The notes below the pieces were generated by a model. It made no database searches, was not told where the DNA came from, and saw nothing but the letters and a program-made list of their open reading frames with translations. From contig CP045204.1 of assembly GCA_009363175.1 (NCBI GenBank), positions 49,743 through 113,742 on the forward strand: a stretch of 64,000 bases of DNA, in the 5' to 3' direction. The DNA comes from Citrobacter telavivensis (GTDB lineage: Bacteria > Pseudomonadota > Gammaproteobacteria > Enterobacterales > Enterobacteriaceae). The translations under genes were made by a program, and so were the position numbers. Numbering within the stretch: position 1 is the stretch's first letter; each line of letters starts with the position of its first letter. Shown here one piece after another: positions 24,386 to 32,188 of the stretch.

Positions 24386-25063
24386 ATGTCCCGTTTTATC
24401 CTGGGTAACTGCGTCGATATTATGGCTGGCTTTCCTGACCGTGCCGTTGATTTCATCCTCACCGATCCCCCGTACCTGGTCGGTTTCCGTGACCGTTCCG
24501 GCCGCAGCATTGCCGGCGACAAAACCGACGAATGGCTGCAACCTGCCTGCAATGAGATGTACCGCGTACTCAAAAAAGACGCGCTGATGGTCAGTTTCTA
24601 CGGCTGGAACCGCGTCGATCGTTTTATGGCGGCGTGGAAAAATGCCGGGTTCAGTGTTGTTGGTCATCTGGTTTTCCCGAAAACCTACACATCGAAGGCC
24701 GCCTATGTGGGCTACCGCCACGAATGTGCTTACATCCTGGCAAAAGGCCGTCCGCCCCTGCCGCAAAACCCGCTGAATGACGTGATTGCGTGGAAATATT
24801 CAGGTAACCGGCATCACCCGACTGAAAAACCCGTAACCAGCCTCCAGCCGCTGATCGAGAGCTTCACACATCCGAACGCCATCGTTCTCGATCCGTTTGC
24901 CGGTTCCGGCACCACCTGCGTGGCCGCGCTCCAGGCTGGCCGCCGCTACATCGGTATCGAACTGCTGGAGCAGTACCACCGAACCGGACAGCAACGTCTG
25001 GCCGCCGTCCGGCGCGCCATGCAGTACCCGGCCGCTAACGACGAGTTCCCGGAGGCCGCGTAA
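24386..25063 (+). CDS. DNA N6-adenine/N4-cytosine methyltransferase (YubD-type)
   Basis: 225 residues. DPPY (about residue 28-31, in FILTDPPYLVGF) is the catalytic motif IV of amino-methyltransferases and VLDPFAGSGTTCVAALQ (about 170-186) is the SAM-binding motif I. The order IV before I is the beta-class arrangement. No restriction enzyme is adjacent, so it is an orphan enzyme. Leading-region methyltransferases are thought to protect incoming plasmid DNA from the recipient's restriction. Stop overlaps the next start (TAATG). Confidence 0.92.
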   Translation: MSRFILGNCVDIMAGFPDRAVDFILTDPPYLVGFRDRSGRSIAGDKTDEWLQPACNEMYRVLKKDALMVSFYGWNRVDRFMAAWKNAGFSVVGHLVFPKTYTSKAAYVGYRHECAYILAKGRPPLPQNPLNDVIAWKYSGNRHHPTEKPVTSLQPLIESFTHPNAIVLDPFAGSGTTCVAALQAGRRYIGIELLEQYHRTGQQRLAAVRRAMQYPAANDEFPEAA

Positions 25064-25284
25064 TGAACTATGCAGGACACGAAAAACTCCGCGCAGAAGT
25101 GGCGGAAGTCGCCAACAGCATGTGTGACCTGCGGGCGACGCTGAACGGGATGGAGCACCGCTATCGCTTTGATTCTGATGTGCTGGCCGAACGCCTGACC
25201 CGTCAGACCCTTTTTCGCATCAATGCCCTGTTTATGGCGGCATACAACGAAATTCTTGAGCTGGATGCCTGCTTTAAGGACTAA
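25063..25284 (+). CDS. hypothetical leading-region protein
   Basis: 73 residues, helical (MNYAGHEKLRAEVAEVANSM), overlapping the methyltransferase stop by one base. Matches the size and place of F-plasmid yubE-like genes. No known activity. Confidence 0.6.
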   Translation: MNYAGHEKLRAEVAEVANSMCDLRATLNGMEHRYRFDSDVLAERLTRQTLFRINALFMAAYNEILELDACFKD

Positions 25285-25294
25285 GGAGAAAAAC

Positions 25295-25714
25295 ATGTAC
25301 GGAACCTGTGAAACCCTCTGCCGGTTGTTGCGTGAACAGTATCCCGCAGAAACCCCGCTGAACCTCATTGTCTGGTCCCCGGCGGATATCGAAGCGCTGG
25401 CCGACGGAATGGAATATGCCGTTTCGGAACAGGACACAAGGGCGGTACTGGTGCGTATGGACGCCATACCGGAAGAACAACAGCTTGAGTCGGGCGTGTC
25501 TGCCAGTGCGGTGATGGATCTGATTGAACAGGTGAAACAGGCCGTTCCGGCGGTAATGGTGCCGGCTGACCTGCTTGAAACCCTGCTGATAACCGCTGAA
25601 CAGGCGTTGTGGCACAGGGAATGGTCCGCCCGGGATGAGAACCATCCGGTGCCGGAAAGTGTTACCCGTCGGCTGGCTGATGCGGCGAAAGTTCGCGCGT
25701 TACTGAAAAAATGA
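25295..25714 (+). CDS. DUF1380 protein, copy 1
   Basis: 139 residues starting MYGTCETLCRLLREQYPAET after AAGGAGAAAAAC. It has LIVWSPADIEALADG and a helical C-terminal half. The family occurs in IncF/IncI leading regions with no known function. A second member lies at 27538; both begin MYGT and share the IVW/IIW-x-x-x-D pattern, so they are paralogues. Confidence 0.75.
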   Translation: MYGTCETLCRLLREQYPAETPLNLIVWSPADIEALADGMEYAVSEQDTRAVLVRMDAIPEEQQLESGVSASAVMDLIEQVKQAVPAVMVPADLLETLLITAEQALWHREWSARDENHPVPESVTRRLADAAKVRALLKK

Positions 25715-25719
25715 AATCA

Positions 25720-25741
25720 ACACGCCGCCCGGGCGGCGTGT
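25720..25741. repeat. perfect 22-bp palindrome
   Basis: ACACGCCGCCCGGGCGGCGT plus GT pairs with itself completely, just after the DUF1380 stop. There is no T run, so it may be a processing or ssDNA-folding element rather than an ordinary terminator. Confidence 0.7.
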
Positions 25742-25768
25742 ACTGAATCCGTTCAGAAGGAACCCATT

Positions 25769-26551
25769 ATGCAGGAAACCACCACGTTAAACGCCCTTGT
25801 GATGCGCCGTGCGCGCGATTTGATTGCTGATTATGGATGGCCTGACCATACCGATGTTGATCAGCGTGATCCGGTAAATAAACCGGGATGGATAAGCATT
25901 TATGTCCGTCTGGATGCGGCAAATATTGTTCATCTGCTTCCTTTGTTTTGTTCCGGTGAAGTACCCGCAGAGCTGCAAAGTGCCATGACAAAGATAGCCG
26001 GGACGCCAGCGCAGATTATTTTATCCGGCAGCCGCTATGCCGACACGCCGCAGCTTCCGGAGGACGGAACACAGGTAGCTTTCCCCTGGGCCGGGGAATG
26101 GCTGACGGAGCCGGAGATTCAGGCTGTAACGGATTGCCTGTCCCGCGCCGTGCGGGATGTCTCCCGGCAGGTATGGGAGGATGCGCGCCGGATTCAGGCG
26201 GCGCTGACCACGCGCGGGGAAACGCTGTTTTACCGTCAGACCCGAAATTTCCGTCTGGTTGTGAAGGAAAATGATATGCCCTGCTGGCTGGACGACGATG
26301 ATGATAATCTGCCAGTGGTGCTCGATGCCATTCTGAACAAAGGGGCGCACTACAGCAGCGTTGAGTTCTTTGTTATCAGTGACAAAGTGGATCAAATCCT
26401 GGCATGTGGCCAGATGTGCGATGTGCTGCGTATTCCGGGCGAGCCTCCGCGCCGGTGGATGGATTTAACCCTGTTACATGAGGTCATGGCAGAAGCGCGT
26501 GCAGAAATCAGTCTTGTCCGCAATGCCCTGTCAGCAATCCGGCCAGTGTAG
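25769..26551 (+). CDS. hypothetical leading-region protein
   Basis: 260 residues with AAGGAACCC before the ATG. N-terminal part MQETTTLNALVMRRARDLIA; central WISIYVRLDAANIVHLLPLF; DDDDDNLPVVLDAI acidic stretch around residue 170. Soluble; no motif that I recognise. In the run of co-oriented leading-region genes. Confidence 0.65.
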   Translation: MQETTTLNALVMRRARDLIADYGWPDHTDVDQRDPVNKPGWISIYVRLDAANIVHLLPLFCSGEVPAELQSAMTKIAGTPAQIILSGSRYADTPQLPEDGTQVAFPWAGEWLTEPEIQAVTDCLSRAVRDVSRQVWEDARRIQAALTTRGETLFYRQTRNFRLVVKENDMPCWLDDDDDNLPVVLDAILNKGAHYSSVEFFVISDKVDQILACGQMCDVLRIPGEPPRRWMDLTLLHEVMAEARAEISLVRNALSAIRPV

Positions 26552-27047
26552 CGAACAGCAGGGGGCGGCAGCCCCCTGAATCAACATTGAAGGATAAGAT
26601 ACCCTCTTAATTTGCAACCTTCTATTTAGGTCTAAACATGGTCGTTAACCTACAGAATCAACTCATTCTGTATAGCCGATAATACAAGGATGTCGCCGGC
26701 TCCGCTTTTATGGCGGCATCGTCCCTGCGTGACGTTGCCTTGTGGTTTTCCACTCTGTCAGTCCGGTGCCGTGTGCGGGCTGTGCCGTGCATCCATCGTA
26801 GCCGGGCTGTCGTCGATACAAGGGTTCGCTGGCGCCGCTGCGGTCACCCGGTCCTTCCTTCACGGCAGCCGCGATCTTCCGGTTGTTCGCCCGCTCAGAT
26901 TTCACGGTCTCACCCTCCAGCTCCCGTCTGCCGTGCGCGTCAGGCTGCGGCTTCCCTGTCGCCCTGGTATCTCCGACCGATCGCCCGTCTGTTATGGATG
27001 CACGGCACCGCCCGGTGTCGCAGACCATGTGATTACGGAGGTTTACC
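26552..27047 (+). promoter_or_regulatory. 496-bp structured non-coding leader before klcA
   Basis: No gene. The first 130 bases are AT-rich with the inverted repeat AGAATCAACTCATTCT (about 26653-26668). From 26690 the DNA is GC-rich and full of short inverted repeats. Frames open on both strands here are side-effects of base composition. By position it could be a third leading-region control element, but its sequence differs from pairs 1 and 2. Confidence 0.45.
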
Positions 27048-27476
27048 ATGCAGCATGCAGCCCATCAGCACACCCTGAACGTCGAAGAATCCGATCGTCT
27101 TTCCTTCCTGCCGTATATGTTTGGCAATGATTTTATGCTGGCTGAATTACAGGTGTACGCGCTGGCGAAACAGTGGATGCCTGAATACAGCGGCGGTTTC
27201 TGGCATTTTATCCGTCTGCCGGAAGGCGGCGGTTACATGATGCCCGATTGTGGTCGGGTACATATGATCAACAGTGAAAACTGGTTTGATCGCACCGTCA
27301 GCGCTGACGCGGCAGGGATCATTCTGACCTCGCTCGCGATTAACCGCCGTTGCTGGACGCATCACGACTGCGGCCATGCCGCGCTGACCCGCCTGTACAT
27401 GCTGCGTGATACCCAGCTCTGGAATCACATTACCTTTCACCCTGAATGCAACGCCATTTATGCCGCGCTCGACTGA
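27048..27476 (+). CDS. klcA: KlcA/ArdB-family antirestriction protein
   Basis: 142 residues. Family hallmarks: RLSFLPYMFGNDFMLAELQV, YSGGFWHFIRLPEGGGYMMP, NWFDRTVSADAAGIILTSLA and TRLYMLRDTQLWNHITFHPE. ArdB/KlcA proteins protect plasmid DNA against type I restriction without mimicking DNA as ArdA does. GGAGG lies 6 bases upstream. Placement in the leading region is usual for early anti-defence genes. Confidence 0.93.
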   Translation: MQHAAHQHTLNVEESDRLSFLPYMFGNDFMLAELQVYALAKQWMPEYSGGFWHFIRLPEGGGYMMPDCGRVHMINSENWFDRTVSADAAGIILTSLAINRRCWTHHDCGHAALTRLYMLRDTQLWNHITFHPECNAIYAALD

Positions 27477-27537
27477 TTAACCGACGGGGTGGCGATGCCG
27501 CCCCGCTGTAACTGTCATTCATTTAGAGGAACCCGCA

Positions 27538-27975
27538 ATGTACGGAACTGTCAGCGATATCTGCTGTAATTTACTGAAAGTCTTTGAGAATAAAGAAAAA
27601 ATTGCCGTGATTATCTGGAATGAAGAAGATGTGCGGGAAGTGGGTGCGGCTTTTAATCCGACTGTTCCCGACACGCAGGCGGTTCTGCGCGCCATCGGGG
27701 ACGCGGACAGCGATGCACTCTGGCGTGACGGTATTGGCCGGAACTTTGTTGAAGGAGAACTGCGATGGCTGGCCGCGCTGCGGCCACCCCGTCAGATTGC
27801 CATTCCTGAAGATGCGCTGCGCACACTTCTTCCCCTGATGGAAGCCGGAATGAATATCCCGCGTTATCAGACGCAGGACAGGATCGCCGAAGAAGAGGCC
27901 GCGCTGGATACGCTGCGATACCTGCTCTCCACTGATACCTCGGCGCATAACCTGACCGGAGGAAACCAGCCATGA
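27538..27975 (+). CDS. DUF1380 protein, copy 2
   Basis: 145 residues starting MYGTVSDICCNLLKVFENKE with AGAGGAACCCGC upstream. It shows VIIWNEEDVREVG and a helical C-terminal half with IPEDALRTLLPLMEAGM, paralogous to the gene at 25295. Overlaps the next gene (ATGA at 27972). Function unknown. Confidence 0.75.
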   Translation: MYGTVSDICCNLLKVFENKEKIAVIIWNEEDVREVGAAFNPTVPDTQAVLRAIGDADSDALWRDGIGRNFVEGELRWLAALRPPRQIAIPEDALRTLLPLMEAGMNIPRYQTQDRIAEEEAALDTLRYLLSTDTSAHNLTGGNQP

Positions 27976-28163
27976 AGATCAGACCCGAAACACGCGAAAT
28001 TCTTCGCCAGTACCAGGCGCTGATTAATGCCCGCCGTCGTGATGCAGGCCAGCGGGAACTGACGACCGCGCAGGTGGTGGATGAAATCTGCGAATATATG
28101 ACCTGTCAGTGTGCCGTGTACATTGGCGGTCATTTCATCTTGCAGGGCGGGAAAGGGCAGTAA
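27972..28163 (+). CDS. small hypothetical protein
   Basis: 63 residues (MKIRPETREILRQYQALINA), coupled to the DUF1380 gene. Basic helical N-terminus, then EICEYMTCQCAVYIGGHFIL with three cysteines. Common in F-like leading regions; no known role. Confidence 0.6.
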   Translation: MKIRPETREILRQYQALINARRRDAGQRELTTAQVVDEICEYMTCQCAVYIGGHFILQGGKGQ

Positions 28164-28333
28164 ATATGAGGGCAGGCGGGGGAGGCCGCCTGTCAGCCCG
28201 CGCGTAAAACCCGTGCAGGCTTACGCCTGCGGGGAAGGACCAGAGCAGCGCTTCGCGCCGCTCTGTGTCCTTTCCCCCTCTGATTCATATGGCGTACACT
28301 TACAGCAGGTTTCCATTTCTGTCTGAGGATGTG

Positions 28334-28588
28334 ATGTCCGGATTTAATCTCGCCGCAAAATCCAGAGAAGAACAGGATAAGGTCGCAGTGGACCTGGTGG
28401 CGTCAGGTGTGGCGTATAAAGAACGTATGGCTATGCCGGTTGTCGCTGAACTGGTGGTCAGGGAACAGCCTGAACATCTGAGAGAGTATTTTTGGGCGCG
28501 GCTGCACCATTACCGTCTGCTCAGTGAGCGGCTGCCGGATAAAAATTCCCCGGAATATGCAAAAAATGATGATGAGGTTAAAAAATAG
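28334..28588 (+). CDS. hypothetical leading-region protein
   Basis: 84 residues; ATG at 28334 after GAGG, preferred over the open frame to 28265. Sequence MSGFNLAAKSREEQDKVAVD continues with VVREQPEHLREYFWARLHHY and ends in acidic/basic KNDDEVKK. No membrane segment. Family not recognised. Confidence 0.6.
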   Translation: MSGFNLAAKSREEQDKVAVDLVASGVAYKERMAMPVVAELVVREQPEHLREYFWARLHHYRLLSERLPDKNSPEYAKNDDEVKK

Positions 28589-28696
28589 CGCTGTTTCCGA
28601 TGAGGGTTACCTGTCTCCGCCCGGATGTTATTCATGCCGGTTGACAGGTTTGTCTGGCCAGTGTGTGGTGTTTTCTGCCTGTCGGTGATAATACGC

Positions 28697-28726
28697 TTCC
28701 TGTTCCTGTTCCTGTTCCTGTTCCTG
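28697..28726 (+). repeat. five TTCCTG hexamers
   Basis: A perfect (TTCCTG)5 tandem tract in the non-coding region just upstream of the pair-2 control element. Confidence 0.9.
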
Positions 28727-28747
28727 CTTATGATTATGCTCCCTGTC

Positions 28748-29345
28748 TGGTTTCGCTGACGCCGGGCGACTTCCCTGTCGGGAATCGGGGCTGTCATGCT
28801 CCGCACCGAGCCAGCTGCGCTGTCTCTGCCCGGCCCCTCCGGGGCAGCGGGTTTCCATCCCACTGTCGCAACGTCAACACCGGGCTTGCAGCGCCCGTTC
28901 CGGCCGCGCCGCCCCTGGCGCGCCGTGGCCTGCGCTTCCGGCACCCCGGCGGTAAAGCTGCCGGGGTGTAAGGCGCAACGCCGTTTCGCGTGCCGCGCTC
29001 CGTCGTTGCGGCGGGCCCCTGCTCATTGCCGTACCTGGTGCCGTTCCCCCGTTTAAGTCCCTGTCGCCGGGGCTGAGACAAGCACAACCCGCCTGGCTGT
29101 CCAGGGGCGGCACAGCCTTTCGCGATAAATTTTTTCCGGCCATTCCGCAGGCTTCATTAGACCGTAAAAAATTGACCGCTCACCCCGGACATCTGCACCG
29201 GGCCGTGCTCGTTTACGCCCTTGCGGCGAAGGTTCTCAAACGGGTGAAGGTCATACCAGAGGGAATACAGCAGCAGGTTCCCGCGAAACATCAACACCGC
29301 GGCTCCCGAAACTCAACGGGTGATGTTCTTTAAAAATCAGGAGGA
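28748..29345 (+). repeat. leading-region control element, pair 2 copy A (about 600 bp)
   Basis: Long non-coding direct repeat of 34697-35290. Shared blocks in order include GACGCCGGGCGACTTCCCTG, GAGCCAGCTGCGCTGTCTCT, CAACGTCAACACCGGGCTTG, AAGGCGCAACGCCGTTTCGC, CTTGCGGCGAAGGTTCTCAA, ACGGGTGAAGGTCATACCAG and GCTCCCGAAACTCAACGGGT. It ends a few bases before the ribosome site of the 29352 gene. Very GC-rich first half, ordinary second half. Candidate ssDNA promoter/primase site. Confidence 0.88.
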
Positions 29346-29351
29346 AAGACA

Positions 29352-29579
29352 ATGCAGGCTCAGGCGATGCGGACGTATCAGATTGCGTTTACCGGACGTG
29401 ATGCGAAAGGCGTTTTACCCATGTTTACCCGTGTACAGGCCATGACCGGAAAAGGCGCAGTGAGGGCGTTTATTGAACGTTACAGACCCGTCAGCGGCTG
29501 GCTTTTAGGCGACCCCGAAGACATTACCGACAAAATGCAGAAGGAGGCAGAAGGGGCGGGCAGCAACCCGCAGACATGA
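29352..29579 (+). CDS. small hypothetical protein after control element
   Basis: 75 residues, AGGAGGAAAGACA directly upstream. Basic (MQAQAMRTYQIAFTGRDAKG) with a C-terminal acidic end. Its leader is a copy of the ssb leader, so it should be expressed in the same way, early after transfer. Function unknown. A terminator follows at once. Confidence 0.65.
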   Translation: MQAQAMRTYQIAFTGRDAKGVLPMFTRVQAMTGKGAVRAFIERYRPVSGWLLGDPEDITDKMQKEAEGAGSNPQT

Positions 29580-29583
29580 AAAA

Positions 29584-29603
29584 AGCAGGGTAATCCCTGC
29601 TTT
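29584..29603 (+). terminator. Rho-independent terminator
   Basis: AGCAGGG-TAAT-CCCTGCT then TTCT. Directly after the stop of the 75-residue gene, so the leader-75aa unit is monocistronic. Confidence 0.75.
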
Positions 29604-29671
29604 CTCCACGCCGTAAAAATCGCTCTAACGGTTCTTACGGCTCCATTAACTACCAGAAGGAGTTAACTATT

Positions 29672-29902
29672 ATGACCGTTTCTATTGTTTCACCTTCCGC
29701 AGAGGCTGTAAAGCCCCGCCGACATAAGCGCATCAGTCGCGCCGAGCTTTCCGTGTCAGAGATTGACCCGGCGTTAAAGGCATTCGGGCGGCATATTGCC
29801 AGGAGTATCCGCAAGGGGCGCGGCGTTCACATTCCCGCGATGAAAAACGCCGCTATCGGGCAGGTGCTCCGCACCCTTGAACTGAAACGCGCATTTAACT
29901 GA
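29672..29902 (+). CDS. small basic protein
   Basis: 76 residues with AGAAGGAGTTAACT upstream. Very basic (KPRRHKRISRAELSVSEIDP), helix-rich, possibly nucleic-acid binding. Upstream of the DUF3560 gene, separated by 51 bases. No family recognised. Confidence 0.6.
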   Translation: MTVSIVSPSAEAVKPRRHKRISRAELSVSEIDPALKAFGRHIARSIRKGRGVHIPAMKNAAIGQVLRTLELKRAFN

Positions 29903-29953
29903 TGAGGTGAGCCGCCCCGCGAGGGGCGGCAACCACAGGAAGGAGAAAAAACC

Positions 29954-31336
29954 ATGACACAATCCACCGCACTGGCACTGACTGCCGACATGACCCCGCC
30001 GCCAGCGTCCGAAGACAGCCCCGCGCAGTCGTACCGGGCGACGTACTCCCCGGATGACAACAAATTACGCCTTTATGCCGCGTTACGCCTCGATGATGAG
30101 AGTTATCAGAAGATCCACGCCGTGGGTTTTCGCTGGGCACCAAAACAGGGGTTGTTTGTCGCGCCCGCCTGGACGCCAGCCCGTGAGGATATGCTTCTGT
30201 CCCTTGCCGGAGACATTGAAGACGACGACAACACCCTGTTTGAGCGTCAGGAGCAACGCGCCGACCGTTTCAGCGTCTACAGCGACAAACGCGCCGGAGA
30301 GTCAGAACAGGAACTCGTACATGTGGATGTGCTGGCGTCGGCTATTCCGGCTGGTCAACCGATCCTGGTCGGCCATCACAGCGAGCGACGCGCACGCCTG
30401 GATGCGCAGCGCATCGAGAACGGTATGAAACGCGCCGTGATGCTGTTTGAACGTGCGGAATACTGGGCGGAACGGGCACAGGCATCCCTGCGTCATGCGA
30501 AGTATAAAGAGCGCCCTGATGTGCGTTATCGCCGTATTAAAAAGATTGAGGCGGATCTGCGCAAATCCGAAAAGGCCATTGCACAGTCGCAGAAATATCT
30601 GACGATGTGGCAGGCGGAGACGCTGGATCTGAAAATGGCGCAGCTTATCAGTAATTACGACCACATAACTGCCTGTTTCACGCTCGATAAGTACCCGCGT
30701 CCGCCGGAAAAAAACCAGTACGAAGGCCGGATGTCCCTGCATTCGGCACTTGATAACGGGATTATCACCTTTGAACAGGCCCGCGATATTGCGGTTCGCT
30801 GTCACAAGCGTTCGATCCGCCATCAGCAGCGCTGGGCTAATCATTACCTGAACCGCCTGGCGTATGAGCGGGCCATGCTGGACGAAAGCGGCGGAGTGGT
30901 CACCCGTACGCAGGAGTTTGAGCTGGGCGGGCAGGTTCAGAGCCGGGGTGAGTGGCTGACCATCATCCGCATCAATAAAAGCAACGGCGCGGTCAGTTCG
31001 GTTGTCACCCCGTCTTACCGCTTTATGGGCTACAAAGGGACAATGACGCTGACGCCCGATCGTATCACCGACTATAAAGCCCCGACCACCGAAGAGGCCA
31101 TCGCTGCGAAACAGGCCGCAAAACGTCCGCCGATCGTCAACTATCCGGGTGAGGGTTTCCGGGAGATGACAAAGGCCGAATGGGCTAAAACCCCGGCAGA
31201 TTATAAGGCCGTCCGGGGTGTGGCGGAAAATGATGAGCATGGCGCGTACCGGTTCCGCCGCATCATGACCGGCGGTTATACGCTCGATACGGTGTACATC
31301 ACCGACATGAAAACCGTCGAAATTCCGAAAAAATAA
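29954..31336 (+). CDS. DUF3560 protein
   Basis: 460 residues; AGGAAGGAGAAAAAACC before ATG. Residues about 25-110 resemble an N-terminal domain with YSPDDNKLRLYAALRLDDES and VGFRWAPKQGLFVAPAWTP. The middle HHSERRARLDAQRIENGMKR and following long charged helices are the DUF3560 signature. Found in leading regions of many IncF/IncI plasmids; biochemical role not established. The C-terminal part (EFELGGQVQSRGEWLTIIRI) looks like a small beta domain. Confidence 0.8.
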   Translation: MTQSTALALTADMTPPPASEDSPAQSYRATYSPDDNKLRLYAALRLDDESYQKIHAVGFRWAPKQGLFVAPAWTPAREDMLLSLAGDIEDDDNTLFERQEQRADRFSVYSDKRAGESEQELVHVDVLASAIPAGQPILVGHHSERRARLDAQRIENGMKRAVMLFERAEYWAERAQASLRHAKYKERPDVRYRRIKKIEADLRKSEKAIAQSQKYLTMWQAETLDLKMAQLISNYDHITACFTLDKYPRPPEKNQYEGRMSLHSALDNGIITFEQARDIAVRCHKRSIRHQQRWANHYLNRLAYERAMLDESGGVVTRTQEFELGGQVQSRGEWLTIIRINKSNGAVSSVVTPSYRFMGYKGTMTLTPDRITDYKAPTTEEAIAAKQAAKRPPIVNYPGEGFREMTKAEWAKTPADYKAVRGVAENDEHGAYRFRRIMTGGYTLDTVYITDMKTVEIPKK

Positions 31337-31344
31337 CCGTCAGA

Positions 31345-31367
31345 CTCCCCGGCATTGCGCCGGGGAG
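31345..31367. repeat. hairpin between DUF3560 and methyltransferase genes
   Basis: CTCCCCGGC-ATTGC-GCCGGGGAG, a perfect 9-bp stem without a T run, in the 46-base gap. A weak attenuator or processing stem is possible. Confidence 0.6.
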
Positions 31368-31382
31368 ATAAGGGCTATTCAT

Positions 31383-31946
31383 ATGCATAGTGAACTCAAA
31401 GACCGCATTCAGGCGATGCAGGTCAGACTCGACGGGCGCACTCCCGTTACCGAAATCCGGGCCAGCTCACAGCTTTTCGTCACCCCCGATCCGGTCTGTC
31501 GTCAGCTGGTCGATCTGGCGGATATTACGGATTCAGACCGGATACTGGAGCCGGAGGCGGGGACGGGGGCTATTTTACGGGCCATCCGGGAGGCAGCACC
31601 ACTGGCGCGGTGTGACGCCGTGGAGCTTAACGCGGCGTTAGCCGGGCATCTGCGGGCGGCATTTCCGGGCGTGACTGTCTGGTGCCGGGATTTTCTGGAC
31701 TGGCAGCCGGAAACCCGCTACAGCAAAATTCTGATGAATCCGCCGTTCAGCCATGCGCAGGATATCCGGCATATACAGCACGCTTTAACGCTGCTCGACT
31801 CCGGCGGGGCACTGGCGGCGATTTGCCCCGACGGGCCACGCCAGCAGAAGATACTCCGCCCCCTGTCGGATGTCTGGGAACCGCTGCCGCGTGGCACGTT
31901 CACGTATACCGCTGTTTCAACCGTTCTGCTCAGAATACAAAACTGA
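31383..31946 (+). CDS. class I SAM-dependent methyltransferase
   Basis: 187 residues. SAM-binding motif I is seen as ILEPEAGTGAILRAI (about 58-72), motif II CDAVELNAALAGHL, and catalytic NPPF in YSKILMNPPFSHAQDI (about 120). The NPPF type indicates an N6-adenine or glutamine/protein methyltransferase; with no specificity domain, the target is open. Ends HVYRC-like in other frames but here VSTVLLRIQN. It is the second methyltransferase of the leading region, and IS66 inserted 205 bases after its stop. Confidence 0.85.
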   Translation: MHSELKDRIQAMQVRLDGRTPVTEIRASSQLFVTPDPVCRQLVDLADITDSDRILEPEAGTGAILRAIREAAPLARCDAVELNAALAGHLRAAFPGVTVWCRDFLDWQPETRYSKILMNPPFSHAQDIRHIQHALTLLDSGGALAAICPDGPRQQKILRPLSDVWEPLPRGTFTYTAVSTVLLRIQN

Positions 31947-32188
31947 CGGGGCTGTAACCCAGGCGGGGAGAGGATCCCCGTCCTGAACCACCACAAAAGG
32001 CCGCGCGCCTGCGGCGCTGAAGGGGGCCGCGCTTCGCGCCGCCGCCCTCTGTCCGCGTCTGTTCATGTTATCCGCCGTGTTTTGTCAGCGTACCGGTGTA
32101 TTCCTGCCCTGACATATCTCTCTGTCCGTGAATATGGACAGGAATGTCATGCTGATGAGTAAGCGTTAAGTGAGCGCCGTATTGACGG

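Noticed and set aside
26690..27130. Overlapping frames on both strands before klcA
   Set aside because: Non-coding leader with biased composition; neither frame has a ribosome site or recognisable domain.
28663..29143. Several frames on both strands within the pair-2 leader
   Set aside because: The same sequence recurs at 34.7 kb with indels that break the frames, so it is not coding.
30302..31240. 312-codon minus-strand frame opposite DUF3560
   Set aside because: Shadow of the DUF3560 gene.
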